Assembly (NCBI GenBank): GCA_043806315.1
Contig: JAZDHF010000273.1
Location: 1-36,292, forward strand
Direction: 5' to 3'
From: SBAX01 sp043806315
GTDB lineage: Bacteria; Planctomycetota; Phycisphaerae; UBA1845
Length of the DNA: 36,292 nucleotides
A program made the position numbers and the translations under genes. Positions within the stretch are counted from its first letter, which is position 1, and each line of letters starts with the position of its first letter. Below are positions 1 through 7,926 of this stretch, in pieces. Under the pieces are notes generated by a model that was given only the letters and a program-made list of their open reading frames with translations, ran no database searches and was not told where the DNA came from.

Positions 1-29
1 CAATCCGCTGCGCGCAGAATCTCCGTCAT
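1..29 (-). CDS. 5' end of an unidentified divergent gene (partial)
   Basis: A minus-strand ATG at 29-27 is preceded, 7 bases upstream, by a perfect AGGAGG (minus strand, positions 42-37). The frame runs off the window start after nine codons (M-T-E-I-L-R-A-A-D). This is too short to name. The good ribosome binding site is the only evidence, so it could be chance, but it would make bases 30-123 the leader of a gene divergent from the kinase remnant that follows. Confidence 0.4.
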
Positions 30-123
30 CGGTGAACCTCCTGTTCAGAACTCCTTCACAGCTCGTTCGCGCGAACAGCGACATTCTTTATTCGGTCCCC
101 GGACCGCAGAAACTCCAAAAGTT

Positions 124-297
124 ATGGGTAAGGGTGAGGGTACCGGCCTGGGGCTGACGATCTGCCGGCAGATCGTGGAACGGCATGGTGGTACAATTGA
201 TCTGTTGAATCACGAGGGCCGGGGCACCGCTTTTAGCTTGCGGCTGCCGCGCTGCGTGGTCCCGGACGCCCTCCAGTCTTCGAAAGGAATGACCTGA
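124..297 (+). pseudogene. Histidine kinase C-terminal remnant (ATP-lid end of HATPase_c)
   Basis: The 57-codon stretch from ATG 124 has the G2 box GEGTGLGL (residues 5-12) and the usual kinase C-terminus ending in 'GRGTAFSLRLP', so it is the last ~50 residues of a HATPase_c domain. The same frame is open back to base 1, but the upstream translation has no H box, N box or DxGxG box; only an 'LFGP' just upstream weakly recalls an F box. ATG 124 has no Shine-Dalgarno. The stop is 2 bases before the response regulator at 300, the normal place for a partner kinase. I read it as the 3' stub of a kinase whose 5' part was replaced. An assembly join at the window edge is the main alternative. Confidence 0.6.
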
Positions 298-299
298 TC

Positions 300-1085
300 A
301 TGACGAGTGCAAGTACCTCTAAGAAAGCCCGAGCCGTGCTCATCGTAGATGATGAGCCGAACATGCGTAAGACGCTGGCGGATATTCTCCAAGACGAGGG
401 ATACGAGGTCACCACCGCCGATGACGGACGGGAGGCTGTCGCGTTGTGTTCGAAACATGGGTATGACGTCGTCCTCATGGATGTGCGCATGCCCGGGCTG
501 GACGGAGTGGCGGCGTTCCGGGAGATTCGGCGCCATCGGGAGGGTGTTCGCGTCATCATGATGAGCGCCTACAGCGTGGACGAACTGAAGGAAGCTGCCC
601 TCACCGAAGGGGCCATCGCCTTCCTCTCCAAGCCGCTGGACGTGGAGCAGGTAGTCAGACTCATCGGTGAAGTCAAGGACACAGCCATCCTGGTGGTCGA
701 GCAGGAGGAGTCCACTGCCGCGATGCTGCATGACGCCCTGAAGAAGCAGGGATACCGCGTGACCGTGACCACGAGGCCACATGATGCACTGGAACTGGCC
801 GAGCAGATCCGGTTCGACCTCATCTTCATTGACGCAGAATTGCCCGCGATGAACGGGCTCGAGCTTTATCTGGCTATCAAGAAGATAACCCCTACTTCAG
901 TCGCGATCATGATCACCGGTATGGAGGAAGAGTTCGAAGCTATTGCCCGGGAGGCCGTTCGGCGGACAGCATACACGATAGTAAAAAAGCCCCTGGACAT
1001 CGATCATGTCCTGTCTCTAATGGATCGGATTACGGGGCAGCGCGTTTCTAATCACCTTCGGAAGCCGCCTCCGGATGCGACGTGA
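300..1085 (+). CDS. Tandem-receiver response regulator (REC-REC), no output domain
   Basis: A 261-residue protein made of two CheY-like receivers. REC1 (about 11-125) is complete: acidic pair D17/D18, phosphoacceptor D61 in 'LMDVRMPG', S89 and K111 before a proline. REC2 (about 127-245) keeps D178, T206 and K230, but its acidic pocket reads E134-Q-E-E instead of Asp-Asp, so its phosphorylation may be altered. No DNA-binding or enzymatic domain follows. Such proteins usually relay or buffer phosphate, or act by protein contact (family knowledge). AAAGGA lies 11 bases before the ATG. The kinase gene at 1082 overlaps its stop by 4 bases, so it is the first intact gene of a three-gene signalling operon. 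Confidence 0.9.
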   Translation: MTSASTSKKARAVLIVDDEPNMRKTLADILQDEGYEVTTADDGREAVALCSKHGYDVVLMDVRMPGLDGVAAFREIRRHREGVRVIMMSAYSVDELKEAALTEGAIAFLSKPLDVEQVVRLIGEVKDTAILVVEQEESTAAMLHDALKKQGYRVTVTTRPHDALELAEQIRFDLIFIDAELPAMNGLELYLAIKKITPTSVAIMITGMEEEFEAIAREAVRRTAYTIVKKPLDIDHVLSLMDRITGQRVSNHLRKPPPDAT

Positions 1086-2758
1086 TCAATAAGGATGAGG
1101 TTTCGAGCCGGAGCGAAGCCATGCCGGAATCAGCGAAACGCCAACGATTCTCTCGCCTGCTGATCATCGAAGACGATCAATCGCAGCTGCGCACTCTCAC
1201 TGACCTTGCCAAGGGTGAGGGACTCGACGTCACGGGGTGTTCCACGGCAACCGAGGCTCTGGATCACTTCCAGCGGGAGGAGTTCGGGGTAGTGATACTG
1301 GACTTGCGCCTCCCTGACCTGGACGGGACGCAGCTCCTGAAGAAACTCAGCGCTATGGACGCCAAGGTTCGTGTCATCATCAACACGGGCCACGGGTCAT
1401 TTGACTCAGCCAAGGAGGCTGTAAACCTCGGCGCATTCGCCTACGTTGAAAAGGCCGGCGATCCGAACGAGTTGATACGGCACCTGCGGGCAGCATCACG
1501 ATGGCACTTTGACCACTACGCCAAGGAACTGGAGGAGGCTGTCGCGGAAAGGACCAAGGAGCTGTGCGAGAATCGGGACCGTCTGAAAGCGGGAATCACC
1601 GAGCGCAAGCGGGCCGAGCAGGCCCTGCGCGGCGCGGAAAACCGGTACCGCGCCTTGTTTGAACACACGCCCTGTTCCGTCTGGGCCGTCGACCCTGCCG
1701 ATGGAAATTTCCTCGATTTCAATGAGGCTGCTCACCGGTCCCTCGGATACACCCGCGCCGAATTCTGCCATCTGACCATCCCGGACATCGAATCCCGTGA
1801 AACGCCGGACCAGGTCGCCGCGCACATCCAACGGGTCATGGAAACGGGCTACGACGAGTTTGAGAGTGAGCACAAAACCAAGAGCGGCGAAATCCGAGAT
1901 GTCTTTGTCAGGGTGCGCCGCCTGGAGCTCGACGATCGTGCATACCTCCAGGCCATCATTCTGGACATCACCGAGCGCCGGCGGGCCGAGGAAGAGGCTC
2001 GCCGTCATCAGGCCGAACTGGCCCAGGTCGCGCGGATGAGTACGATGGGGGAAATGGCCTCCGGTCTGGCCCATGAACTCAACCAACCGCTCACCGCGGT
2101 GGTGAATTATGCCCAAGGGGCGTTGCGGCGGTTGCGATCCGGTGGGGGTGCGGATGAAGAGGTGCTGAACGCGCTCGAAGGGGCGACCGAGCAGGCCCAC
2201 CGGGCCGCGGAGATCATCCGCCGCCTCGCCGACTTCGTGCAAAAGCGCGAACCCCGGCGCTCCACCCGCAACTTCAACGACGCCGTTCGGGAGGTCGTCA
2301 GCTTCCTCGAAGCCGACGCTCGCGAGCATGGGGTCCGGATTGACCTTGACTTGTCCGTTGACCTTCCTGACATTCTCATGGATAATATCCAAATTCAGCA
2401 GGTCATCTTGAATCTCGTTCGCAACGGGATCGAGGCGATGAGCGAGATGACGGTCGCAGAGCGCGTCTTAGGGATTCGGACGTCGGTCGCCGGCGACGCC
2501 CTCGAAGTCGCTGTGCGCGACCGGGGTCCCGGACTTACGCCGGAAGTGCAAGAACGAATCTTCACTCCTTTCTATACGACCAAACCCCGCGGGATGGGCA
2601 TGGGACTGTCGGTCAGCCGCTCGATCATCGACGCCCACGGCGGTCGGCTATGGGCGGCCTGCAATCCCGATCGTGGGACCACGTTCCATTTCACGTTGCC
2701 GTTTTCAGCCGGAGCACCCGACGATGAACGCCGATCCGACCGTCTACGTCGTGGATGA
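1082..2758 (+). CDS. Hybrid sensor histidine kinase, REC-PAS-HisKA-HATPase (FixL-like)
   Basis: 558 residues from GTG 1082, which overlaps the previous stop as GTGA. An ATG at 1121 with GGAG 7 bases upstream is an equally good start and removes only 13 residues. An N-terminal receiver (about 25-140) has D31/D32, D74, T102 and K124. A coiled linker (145-183) leads to a PAS domain (about 184-300, ending 'DITERRR'). HisKA has H331 in 'HELNQPL', the FixL/DctB-type H box. HATPase_c has N448, 'DRGPG' at 480-484 and 'GMGMGLS' at 504-510. No membrane segment is seen, so it is cytoplasmic. The FixJ-like gene begins inside its 3' end, making that the likely phosphotransfer partner; the N-terminal receiver may couple it to the REC-REC protein. 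The PAS ligand is unknown: I cannot assign the haem-binding His of true FixL. Confidence 0.9.
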   Translation: MINKDEVSSRSEAMPESAKRQRFSRLLIIEDDQSQLRTLTDLAKGEGLDVTGCSTATEALDHFQREEFGVVILDLRLPDLDGTQLLKKLSAMDAKVRVIINTGHGSFDSAKEAVNLGAFAYVEKAGDPNELIRHLRAASRWHFDHYAKELEEAVAERTKELCENRDRLKAGITERKRAEQALRGAENRYRALFEHTPCSVWAVDPADGNFLDFNEAAHRSLGYTRAEFCHLTIPDIESRETPDQVAAHIQRVMETGYDEFESEHKTKSGEIRDVFVRVRRLELDDRAYLQAIILDITERRRAEEEARRHQAELAQVARMSTMGEMASGLAHELNQPLTAVVNYAQGALRRLRSGGGADEEVLNALEGATEQAHRAAEIIRRLADFVQKREPRRSTRNFNDAVREVVSFLEADAREHGVRIDLDLSVDLPDILMDNIQIQQVILNLVRNGIEAMSEMTVAERVLGIRTSVAGDALEVAVRDRGPGLTPEVQERIFTPFYTTKPRGMGMGLSVSRSIIDAHGGRLWAACNPDRGTTFHFTLPFSAGAPDDERRSDRLRRG

Positions 2759-3374
2759 CGACGACGCCGTACGCAACTCGCTTCGCTGGCTCATGGAGTC
2801 GGCGGGGTACCGTGTGGCGACCTACGCCAACGCCTGGGAGTTCTTGGCCGGGTGTGACCCGGAGAGTCCGGGATGCCTGGTCCTGGACGTTCGGCTCGCC
2901 GGTCACAGCGGTCTCGATCTGCAAGAGCAGCTCGCCGCCGAGGGCCTGGCCCTACCCGTGATTATCATCACCGGGCACGGGGACGTCCCCATCGCCGTCC
3001 GGGCCATGCGGACCGGGGCGTTCGACTTCATCGAGAAACCCTTCGACGATCAGGTGCTGTTGGAGCGCGTGCGACAGGCGATCGACCTGGACATCCGCCG
3101 CCGCTGCGAGCGCTGCGCGCGAGCGGAGACCCTGAGGCGACTCGCACTGCTGACGCCTCGTGAAAAGGAAGCGCTGGACGGGGTGGTCAACGGACTGGCC
3201 AACAAGCAGATCGCCCGCGATCTCGGCATCAGCATCAAGACCGTCGAAGTCCATCGCGGGCAAGTGATGCGGAAGATGCGCGCCGGGTCCGTGGCCGAGC
3301 TGACGCGCCTTGTTCAGACGGCGCGGACGGCCCAGGACCAACACGCTCTTCTGACGGCGGGGGCGACGCAATAG
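2724..3374 (+). CDS. FixJ/NarL-type response regulator (REC-LuxR HTH)
   Basis: 216 residues from ATG 2724, with GGAG 9 bases upstream; it overlaps the kinase gene by 35 bases. The receiver (6-122) has D11/D12, D55, T83 and K105. The usual 'MPG' after the phospho-Asp is 'LAG', but 'SGLDLQ' follows as in FixJ. The C-terminal LuxR-type helix-turn-helix (about 143-200) begins 'LTPREKEAL' and includes 'NKQIARDLGISIKTVEVH', the FixJ/NodW pattern. It should be a phosphorylation-dependent transcription activator paired with the REC-PAS kinase just upstream. Target genes are not evident in the window. True FixJ identity is not claimed. Confidence 0.9.
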   Translation: MNADPTVYVVDDDDAVRNSLRWLMESAGYRVATYANAWEFLAGCDPESPGCLVLDVRLAGHSGLDLQEQLAAEGLALPVIIITGHGDVPIAVRAMRTGAFDFIEKPFDDQVLLERVRQAIDLDIRRRCERCARAETLRRLALLTPREKEALDGVVNGLANKQIARDLGISIKTVEVHRGQVMRKMRAGSVAELTRLVQTARTAQDQHALLTAGATQ

Positions 3375-3379
3375 GTCCG

Positions 3380-3484
3380 GCGGGTGGCCCAGGTCCTTTG
3401 GACCTGGGGGAGTCGATGATATACGCTTACCGACATGCCCACGATCATCGCCTCCCCCACCTCCAAAGGAGGTGGGCCACCCGC
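3380..3484. repeat. REP-doublet (REPIN-like) inverted repeat
   Basis: Two 33-base arms (3380-3412 and 3452-3484) are inverted copies of each other, and each is itself a hairpin. Arm 1 holds CCCAGGTCC-TTT-GGACCTGGG (3388-3408). Arm 2 holds CCCACCTCC-AAA-GGAGGTGGG (3456-3476). The arms differ at positions that keep each small stem paired. The stem between arms extends with CGATGAT/ATCATCG (3414-3420 and 3444-3450). It lies between the stops of two convergent genes and may also terminate transcription. The architecture matches REP pairs mobilised by RAYT proteins; no RAYT gene is in the window. Confidence 0.65.
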
Positions 3485-3527
3485 CTCCTCCGCCCCCTCC
3501 GGGGCGGGCGCCGCGGCGCGTGGGTAT

Positions 3528-3604
3528 CCACGGGTTGCGCTTTGCCCGCCTCGCGGCGGGCGGCGCTCCACCCGTGGCTACAATCCTCGGTCCCTCCGGG
3601 ACCG
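3528..3604. repeat. Extragenic palindromes downstream of the REP doublet
   Basis: Three nested or adjacent hairpins: CCACGGGT (3528-3535) with ACCCGTGG (3570-3577); inside it GCCCGCC-TCGC-GGCGGGC (3544-3561); and CGGTCCC-TCC-GGGACCG (3588-3604). The last shares its CCCTCCGGGAC core with a palindrome at 26443-26459. No coding function is seen. Confidence 0.5.
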
Positions 3605-3646
3605 TCCCAACGCCGCCTAAACTGTCAAGGACCCGTGTAGGCCGGC

Positions 3647-5053
3647 TCATTGCAACGACGTCCGGGCGGGTTCGAGGTCCAGGCCGTAGCGCTTCATTTT
3701 CTTGTAGAGCGTCGTACGATTGATGCCCAGTTGCTCGGCCGTGAGTTGCCGGTTCCACCCGTTGGCGCGGAGGGCGGCCTCCAGGATGCGCTTCTCCGGC
3801 TCCTCCAACGCTTCCTTTAGGGACAGAGGTTGATAGCTCTGCGCGGGCGATTCCGAGGCGGCGGCGGAGATCAGCTTGGCGGGCAGATCGTCCACGCCGA
3901 CGGTGTGGCCCTTGCACAGCACGACGGCCCGCTCGACGACGTTCTCCAGTTCGCGGACGTTCCCCGGCCAGCGGTAGCGTTGCAGCGTCTGCATGGCCGC
4001 AGGGTCGAAGTCGAGGATGTGGCGACCCATCTCCGCACAGAAGCGATTGAGGAAATGACGCGCCAGCAAGGGGATATCGCCGACGCGCTCCCAGAGACTG
4101 GGCATGTCGATGGCGACGACGTTGATGCGGTAGAAGAGGTCTTCTCGGAATCGTCCGGCCTTGGTCTCGGCCTCCAGGTCCACATTGGTCGCCAGGAGGA
4201 CGCGGACGTCCACGGTTTCGATCTTGTTGCTGCCCACCGCCTCGAACTGGTGGGACTGTAGGAATCGCAACAGTTTGACCTGCAAACCGGGCGAGGCGGC
4301 GGAGATTTCGTCAAGGAAAATGGTCCCCCCGTCGGCGGCCTTGAACTTCCCCGCCTTGTTGGCGATGGCCCCGGTGAAGGCCCCGCGGGTGTGGCCGAAC
4401 AGTTCGCTTTCCAACAGCGTCTCCGGGATCGCCCCGCAGCTTACCTCGACGAAAGGCTTGCCGGCCCGCCCGCTGAGCTGGTGAATCACCTTGGCGATGA
4501 GTGATTTTCCCGTCCCCGACGACCCGGTGATGAGCACGGTCACGCGCGAAGGGGCGACGGATTCGACGAGGTCGAAGACTTTGAGCATCCGGTAATCGTG
4601 TCCGACGACGCTTTCCAGACCGAAGCGCAGGTCGAGGGTCTGCTTGAGGATGCGGTTTTCGCGGAGGATCGCTTGTTGGGCGAGGGCCCGTTCGACGCAG
4701 ACCCGCAACTCGTCGTCGATGATCGGTTTCGTGAGATAATCGTAGGCCCCCATCTTGATCGACTCGACGGCGCTTTCGATGGTGCCATAGGCTGTCATCA
4801 TGACGACCACCGTTTCGGGTGATCGTTTGCGGACGAGGTGGAGCAGCTCAAAGCCGTTGCCCCCCGGCATGTTGACATCGCTGATCATCAGGTCGATCGG
4901 CCGGCGGTCCATCGCCTGCCCCGCCTCGGAGAAGGAGACGGCGCCCTCGGCCTGATAGCCTTCCAGACGCAGAAACTCGCAGAGGGAATCGAGGATGATG
5001 CGGTCGTCGTCGACGACGAGGATCGTCGCCGTGGGTTCGTTCTTCGCGATCAT
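3647..5053 (-). CDS. NtrC-family sigma-54-dependent response regulator
   Basis: 468 residues with the full NtrC layout. Receiver (about 10-125): acidic pocket D15-D17, phosphoacceptor D59, T87, K109. AAA+ domain (about 148-385): Walker A GSSGTGKS (177-184), sigma-54 contact loop GAFTGA (224-229), Walker B 'TIFLDE' (244-249) and 'WPGNVREL' (362-369). Fis-type helix-turn-helix (about 418-456) ending 'NRTTLYKKM'. Walker A has Ser where many relatives have Glu (GESGTGKE), a small variation. It should remodel sigma-54 RNA polymerase at target promoters once phosphorylated. The likely partner is the kinase 70 bases upstream on the same strand. Confidence 0.95.
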   Translation of the reverse strand: MIAKNEPTATILVVDDDRIILDSLCEFLRLEGYQAEGAVSFSEAGQAMDRRPIDLMISDVNMPGGNGFELLHLVRKRSPETVVVMMTAYGTIESAVESIKMGAYDYLTKPIIDDELRVCVERALAQQAILRENRILKQTLDLRFGLESVVGHDYRMLKVFDLVESVAPSRVTVLITGSSGTGKSLIAKVIHQLSGRAGKPFVEVSCGAIPETLLESELFGHTRGAFTGAIANKAGKFKAADGGTIFLDEISAASPGLQVKLLRFLQSHQFEAVGSNKIETVDVRVLLATNVDLEAETKAGRFREDLFYRINVVAIDMPSLWERVGDIPLLARHFLNRFCAEMGRHILDFDPAAMQTLQRYRWPGNVRELENVVERAVVLCKGHTVGVDDLPAKLISAAASESPAQSYQPLSLKEALEEPEKRILEAALRANGWNRQLTAEQLGINRTTLYKKMKRYGLDLEPARTSLQ

Positions 5054-5123
5054 CTGTCACCTCGGAGCATCACGCACCGCCGTCCGCGCCCCATCAGAGC
5101 GTGGAGCGGGAGCGACACGACCT

Positions 5124-6269
5124 TCATCCGCTCGCTACCGCTCGCGGCTCTGAACTGAGTTTCGCCGGACCGTGGCACTTGTCCGCCGGTATCCGCACGG
5201 TGAAAACCGCGCCGCCGTTTTCGCCGTGCGAGGCCGTGATCGTCCCTTGCATGTCCTCGATGAAGTCCTTGCAAATCGCCAATCCCAATCCCGTCCCCTT
5301 GCCCGGCGGTTTGGTGGTGAAGAACGGCTCGAAGACCTTCTCGATCGGCTCCGGCAGCCCGACGCCCGTGTCCGCGACGCGAAGGACGACCTCGTCGTCG
5401 ATGATTCCGCTGGTGATCGTCAGACGCCCGCCGTCGGGCATGGCGTCGATGGCGTTGCGAAGTAGGTTGCAACACACCTGGTACAGTCGGCTCCCACGGA
5501 CCGTGGGCATCGTCGGACTCTGAAAGTCGGCGGCGACCACGACGTGATGTTCCTCCGCCGCGGCGGCCAGGCTGTGGATCGCTTGGTCGATGACTTCGTT
5601 GATCCCCACCGCGTCGAACTCTCCCGACGTGCTCCGTGAATACTCCAGGAGATCGCCGATGATCTGCACCATGCGCATCAGCCCGGTCCGCGACTCAGCC
5701 AGATAGGTCTTGAGCTTCGGCTGCGGGGCGTCGCCGACGATCCGCAACGCGAGGTTGATATAGCGGAGAATGCCGTCGAGGGGGTTGTTCAACTCGTGGG
5801 CCACGCGGGCCGCCAACTTGCCCAACGACGCCAGCCGCCGCGAGACCTCGTGCTGTTGATCGGACATCGGCGGCGTGACGCCCTCTTCAAGAAGCAACGT
5901 GGCGCCGACGATCCGCCCGGTCGTGGGTTCTTTCAGTGGAGCGCATCGCAGAGTGATGATCCTGGCCGTCGCGGGTTCTGAGCGCGGTAACGCACACTCG
6001 AAGCGCAGGCTTTGCCCGCTCGTCACGACCCGCGAAAGCTCGACCGACCAACCCTCAAACGGCGCTGGAAAACGGGCCGCTGCAAACGCGGATTCGACGT
6101 CACGCGCGTCCGATAGAAGCTCCCGTGCCCGCGCATTGCCGTAGCGCACGACGCCGCCGGCATCGACGACGAGGACTCCCACCTCCAGACTGTCCAGCAC
6201 CTCGGCGAGCGGCGGGGTCGGACCGGGAGCTGTTCCGTGGGTGGTCGGGGATGACGGGCTGGGGGCCAT
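5124..6269 (-). CDS. NtrB-like PAS sensor histidine kinase
   Basis: 381 residues from ATG 6269, with GGAG 8 bases upstream. The frame is open further upstream, but that part is basic non-protein-like sequence running into the purD remnant. A PAS-like sensor (about 20-130, starting 'LAEVLDSLEVGVLVVD') precedes HisKA with H158 in 'AHELNNPLDG'. HATPase_c has N272, 'DTGVGL' (300-305), 'FEPFFTTK' (313-320) and 'GKGTGLGL' (323-330). No transmembrane helix is visible, so it is cytoplasmic. The NtrC-like regulator follows 70 bases downstream. The last residues (SEPRAVASG) and stop are encoded by a copy of a dispersed 22-bp repeat (5126-5147), which probably replaced the original C-terminus. Confidence 0.9.
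   Translation of the reverse strand: MAPSPSSPTTHGTAPGPTPPLAEVLDSLEVGVLVVDAGGVVRYGNARARELLSDARDVESAFAAARFPAPFEGWSVELSRVVTSGQSLRFECALPRSEPATARIITLRCAPLKEPTTGRIVGATLLLEEGVTPPMSDQQHEVSRRLASLGKLAARVAHELNNPLDGILRYINLALRIVGDAPQPKLKTYLAESRTGLMRMVQIIGDLLEYSRSTSGEFDAVGINEVIDQAIHSLAAAAEEHHVVVAADFQSPTMPTVRGSRLYQVCCNLLRNAIDAMPDGGRLTITSGIIDDEVVLRVADTGVGLPEPIEKVFEPFFTTKPPGKGTGLGLAICKDFIEDMQGTITASHGENGGAVFTVRIPADKCHGPAKLSSEPRAVASG
5126..5147 (-). repeat. Dispersed 22-bp repeat, copy at the 3' end of the NtrB-like kinase
   Basis: Read on the minus strand it is CCGCGAG-(7)-GAGCGG-AT, preceded by CAGAG. This matches the glyS copy (CAGAG-CCGCGAC-(7)-GAGCGG-GC) at 19778-19799 and two intergenic copies at 9249 and 9285. 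It supplies the kinase's last codons. Confidence 0.5.
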
Positions 6270-6443
6270 AAGACGTACTCCGGATCCACGTCGCGCCGCG
6301 GCGATGTTGTGCGCCGCAAACGCGACGTGTGGCTCATGCGCATCATCGGCAGACCAACGGCGTGTTTCCAACTGATGTTGTCTTGTCGCAACGGGCGTGG
6401 CGTCCCGGCCGAACGCCGCCGTCGGTGAGGCGTGGTGGGCTCG

Positions 6444-6470
6444 ATTATAGGGCGCGTTGGTCGCGGACAA
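6444..6470 (-). promoter_or_regulatory. Putative promoter of the NtrB/NtrC-like operon
   Basis: On the minus strand a perfect -10 TATAAT (6449-6444) lies 175 bases upstream of the kinase ATG. A possible -35 TTGTCC (6470-6465) is 15 bases upstream, a short spacer. It sits just past the purD remnant, where a new transcription unit would be expected. Confidence 0.45.
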
Positions 6471-6488
6471 TCGTCGCGGCCTTACAGG

Positions 6489-6614
6489 GCCTTCGATGCG
6501 ATGTCGCGGCGGTAGTAGGCGTTCTCGAAGTGGATTTTCTCGACCGCGGCGTAGGCGCGGCGTTTCGCGTCGGCGATGTCGGTGCCCAGGGCCGTGACGC
6601 CCAACACCCGGCCG
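6489..6614 (-). pseudogene. purD 3'-end fragment (second copy of the last ~42 codons)
   Basis: This 126-base stretch aligns without gaps to the end of intact purD (7934-8059), with 7 mismatches by my count. Read in the purD frame it still gives 'GRVLGVTALG..ADAKRRAYAAVEKI.FENAYYRRDIASKA' and a stop, with mostly mild substitutions (A to T, G to A, R to H, final R to L). No start or upstream purD sequence remains. It is either a leftover of the ancestral purD terminus or a duplicated segment. Confidence 0.85.
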
Positions 6615-6656
6615 AGTCACTCGCATAAACCGCCGCGCGCCGACACGCGCACTGCT

Positions 6657-7727
6657 TCATTCACCGCAAAGAGGATCGGCGGGCACGTCCGCTCCGCTGA
6701 AGCAGTTCTGAAACATCGAGAAGTCGCGCAGGTCAACGTCCCAATCCGCATCGAGGTAAACGAGGAGTGGACCATCACCACACGACGCCGATCTTCCGGG
6801 ACCGCGCAGGCAGTTCCTCAACCGCACATAGTCGTCGTCGGCGACGTCGCCGTCCCGATCAATGTCCCCTGCGATTGATGGCGGGCAACCAGCGGCATCG
6901 ACCAAAGCTCCGGGAATCGTCGAGGCGCACGCATCACAGATGTCACCAACGCCGTCACCATCGGTGTCCGTCGTGCCGTCGTCCTCTCCAGCCGGGCAGG
7001 GGTCCAGGCAGTCCATGACGCCGTCCCCGTCAAAGTCTCCATCGTTGGGAAGGTCCCAGCCGCAAGGGCCTGGCTCATATTCGATGGCCGATATCGCCCC
7101 CGTTGGTGTGACTGAGAATCGCCACGTCTGCCGGGCAATGCACCAGGAGGGGCAATCGCCCTCGCCGTTCGAGAACTCGTAGACATAGAGATCGCGATCA
7201 ACGACCAAGTCGACGTAATCACTGTAGCCGTTGCGAGCGGAATCCGGGCCATCATCGACATTGAGAACCCCTGGCAACGGCAAGTAGTCAGCCCTCGCCG
7301 CTTCGGGATTCAGCGTGTCGCAGAAGGTAAGCACCTTCCACTCAAAAGAAGTGAGCGTGAAACTTTCGATGTCGACGACTTGATAGTAGGCATTGAGCGC
7401 GTCAAAGGCGTCATGGGGCTCAGTTAGATCAAGATAGACGCCCAGGTGGTCCATGCCTCGGCTGAGGCGATCCACGGTCGTGAGTATCGGGTACGTCGAG
7501 TCGAGGAGCGTGAGATCGCGGACGATTCGATCGTACACTGCGTCGGGTACACGCAGTTCGTCAGTGATCAGCATCCCCAGAAACTCGGCGAGCGCGTTCG
7601 TGCGATGCGGGCCGTAGTCGAAGTATCCCGGCGCGGAAACGCAGTCAGTCCCGCCGAGCGCTCGATGCACGGGAACGCCAAGGAGCACTGCTCCCAGCAA
7701 TACGATGATCGTGTGCCGTCGTGGCAT
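6657..7727 (-). CDS. Secreted protein with TSP3-like repeats and dockerin-like C-terminus
   Basis: 356 residues from ATG 7727, with GAGGAG 6 bases upstream. A signal peptide (about 1-25; basic start, hydrophobic 'IIVLLGAVLLGVPV') precedes a domain of about 200 residues that I do not recognise. Residues 228-268 hold thrombospondin-3-like Asp loops ('DGDFDGDGVMDCLDPCP', 'DTDGDGVGDICD'). Residues 284-356 form a dockerin-I-like pair of calcium loops ('DIDRDGDVADDD' and 'DADWDVDLRD') with conserved 'NCLRGP' and 'NCFSG', the planctomycetal form. It is exported and presumably cell-surface or matrix bound; no cohesin partner is visible. It has its own near-consensus promoter and lies between two purD 3' ends, suggesting insertion. 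Confidence 0.8.
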   Translation of the reverse strand: MPRRHTIIVLLGAVLLGVPVHRALGGTDCVSAPGYFDYGPHRTNALAEFLGMLITDELRVPDAVYDRIVRDLTLLDSTYPILTTVDRLSRGMDHLGVYLDLTEPHDAFDALNAYYQVVDIESFTLTSFEWKVLTFCDTLNPEAARADYLPLPGVLNVDDGPDSARNGYSDYVDLVVDRDLYVYEFSNGEGDCPSWCIARQTWRFSVTPTGAISAIEYEPGPCGWDLPNDGDFDGDGVMDCLDPCPAGEDDGTTDTDGDGVGDICDACASTIPGALVDAAGCPPSIAGDIDRDGDVADDDYVRLRNCLRGPGRSASCGDGPLLVYLDADWDVDLRDFSMFQNCFSGADVPADPLCGE

Positions 7728-7856
7728 GTACGTCTCCTCGCCCAGGCGGTTGGCGCGCTGGGAGCGAGAAGGAGACTGGCGATGGGCACCCGCACCACGC
7801 GAAGGGCTTCCATCTGGAGTGCTGGCGCGTCGGCCGCCCTGTCCACCTCGCACATG

Positions 7857-7884
7857 ATTATAGGCCCCGCTTTCGGTGTATCAA
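7857..7884 (-). promoter_or_regulatory. Strong sigma-70-type promoter of the dockerin-like gene
   Basis: Minus strand: -35 TTGATA (7884-7879), 16-base spacer, -10 TATAAT (7862-7857). It lies between the purD stop and the gene start at 7727, giving a leader of about 120 bases. Confidence 0.65.
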
Positions 7885-7926
7885 CGCCAGTGCCCCAAGG
7901 CCGCCCCGGGGGCAATCGCCGCGGGT

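Noticed and set aside
1496..2392. Minus-strand frame of 298 codons opposite the REC-PAS kinase
   Set aside because: It is an antisense shadow of a clear kinase and has no ribosome binding site.
3655..3690. GGTTCGAGGTCC-like T-arm suggestion of a tRNA
   Set aside because: No acceptor or anticodon stem can be built around it; it is the 3' end of the NtrC-like gene.
2952..3917. Long minus-strand open frame (321 codons) across the FixJ-like gene end and the REP region
   Set aside because: It overlaps two well-supported genes and the palindromes; composition is Gly/Arg/Pro-rich as expected from GC-driven antisense frames.
6270..6626. N-terminal extension of the NtrB-like kinase (119 extra codons)
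   Set aside because: It runs into the purD remnant in another frame and crosses the promoter; ATG 6269 has a good ribosome binding site.
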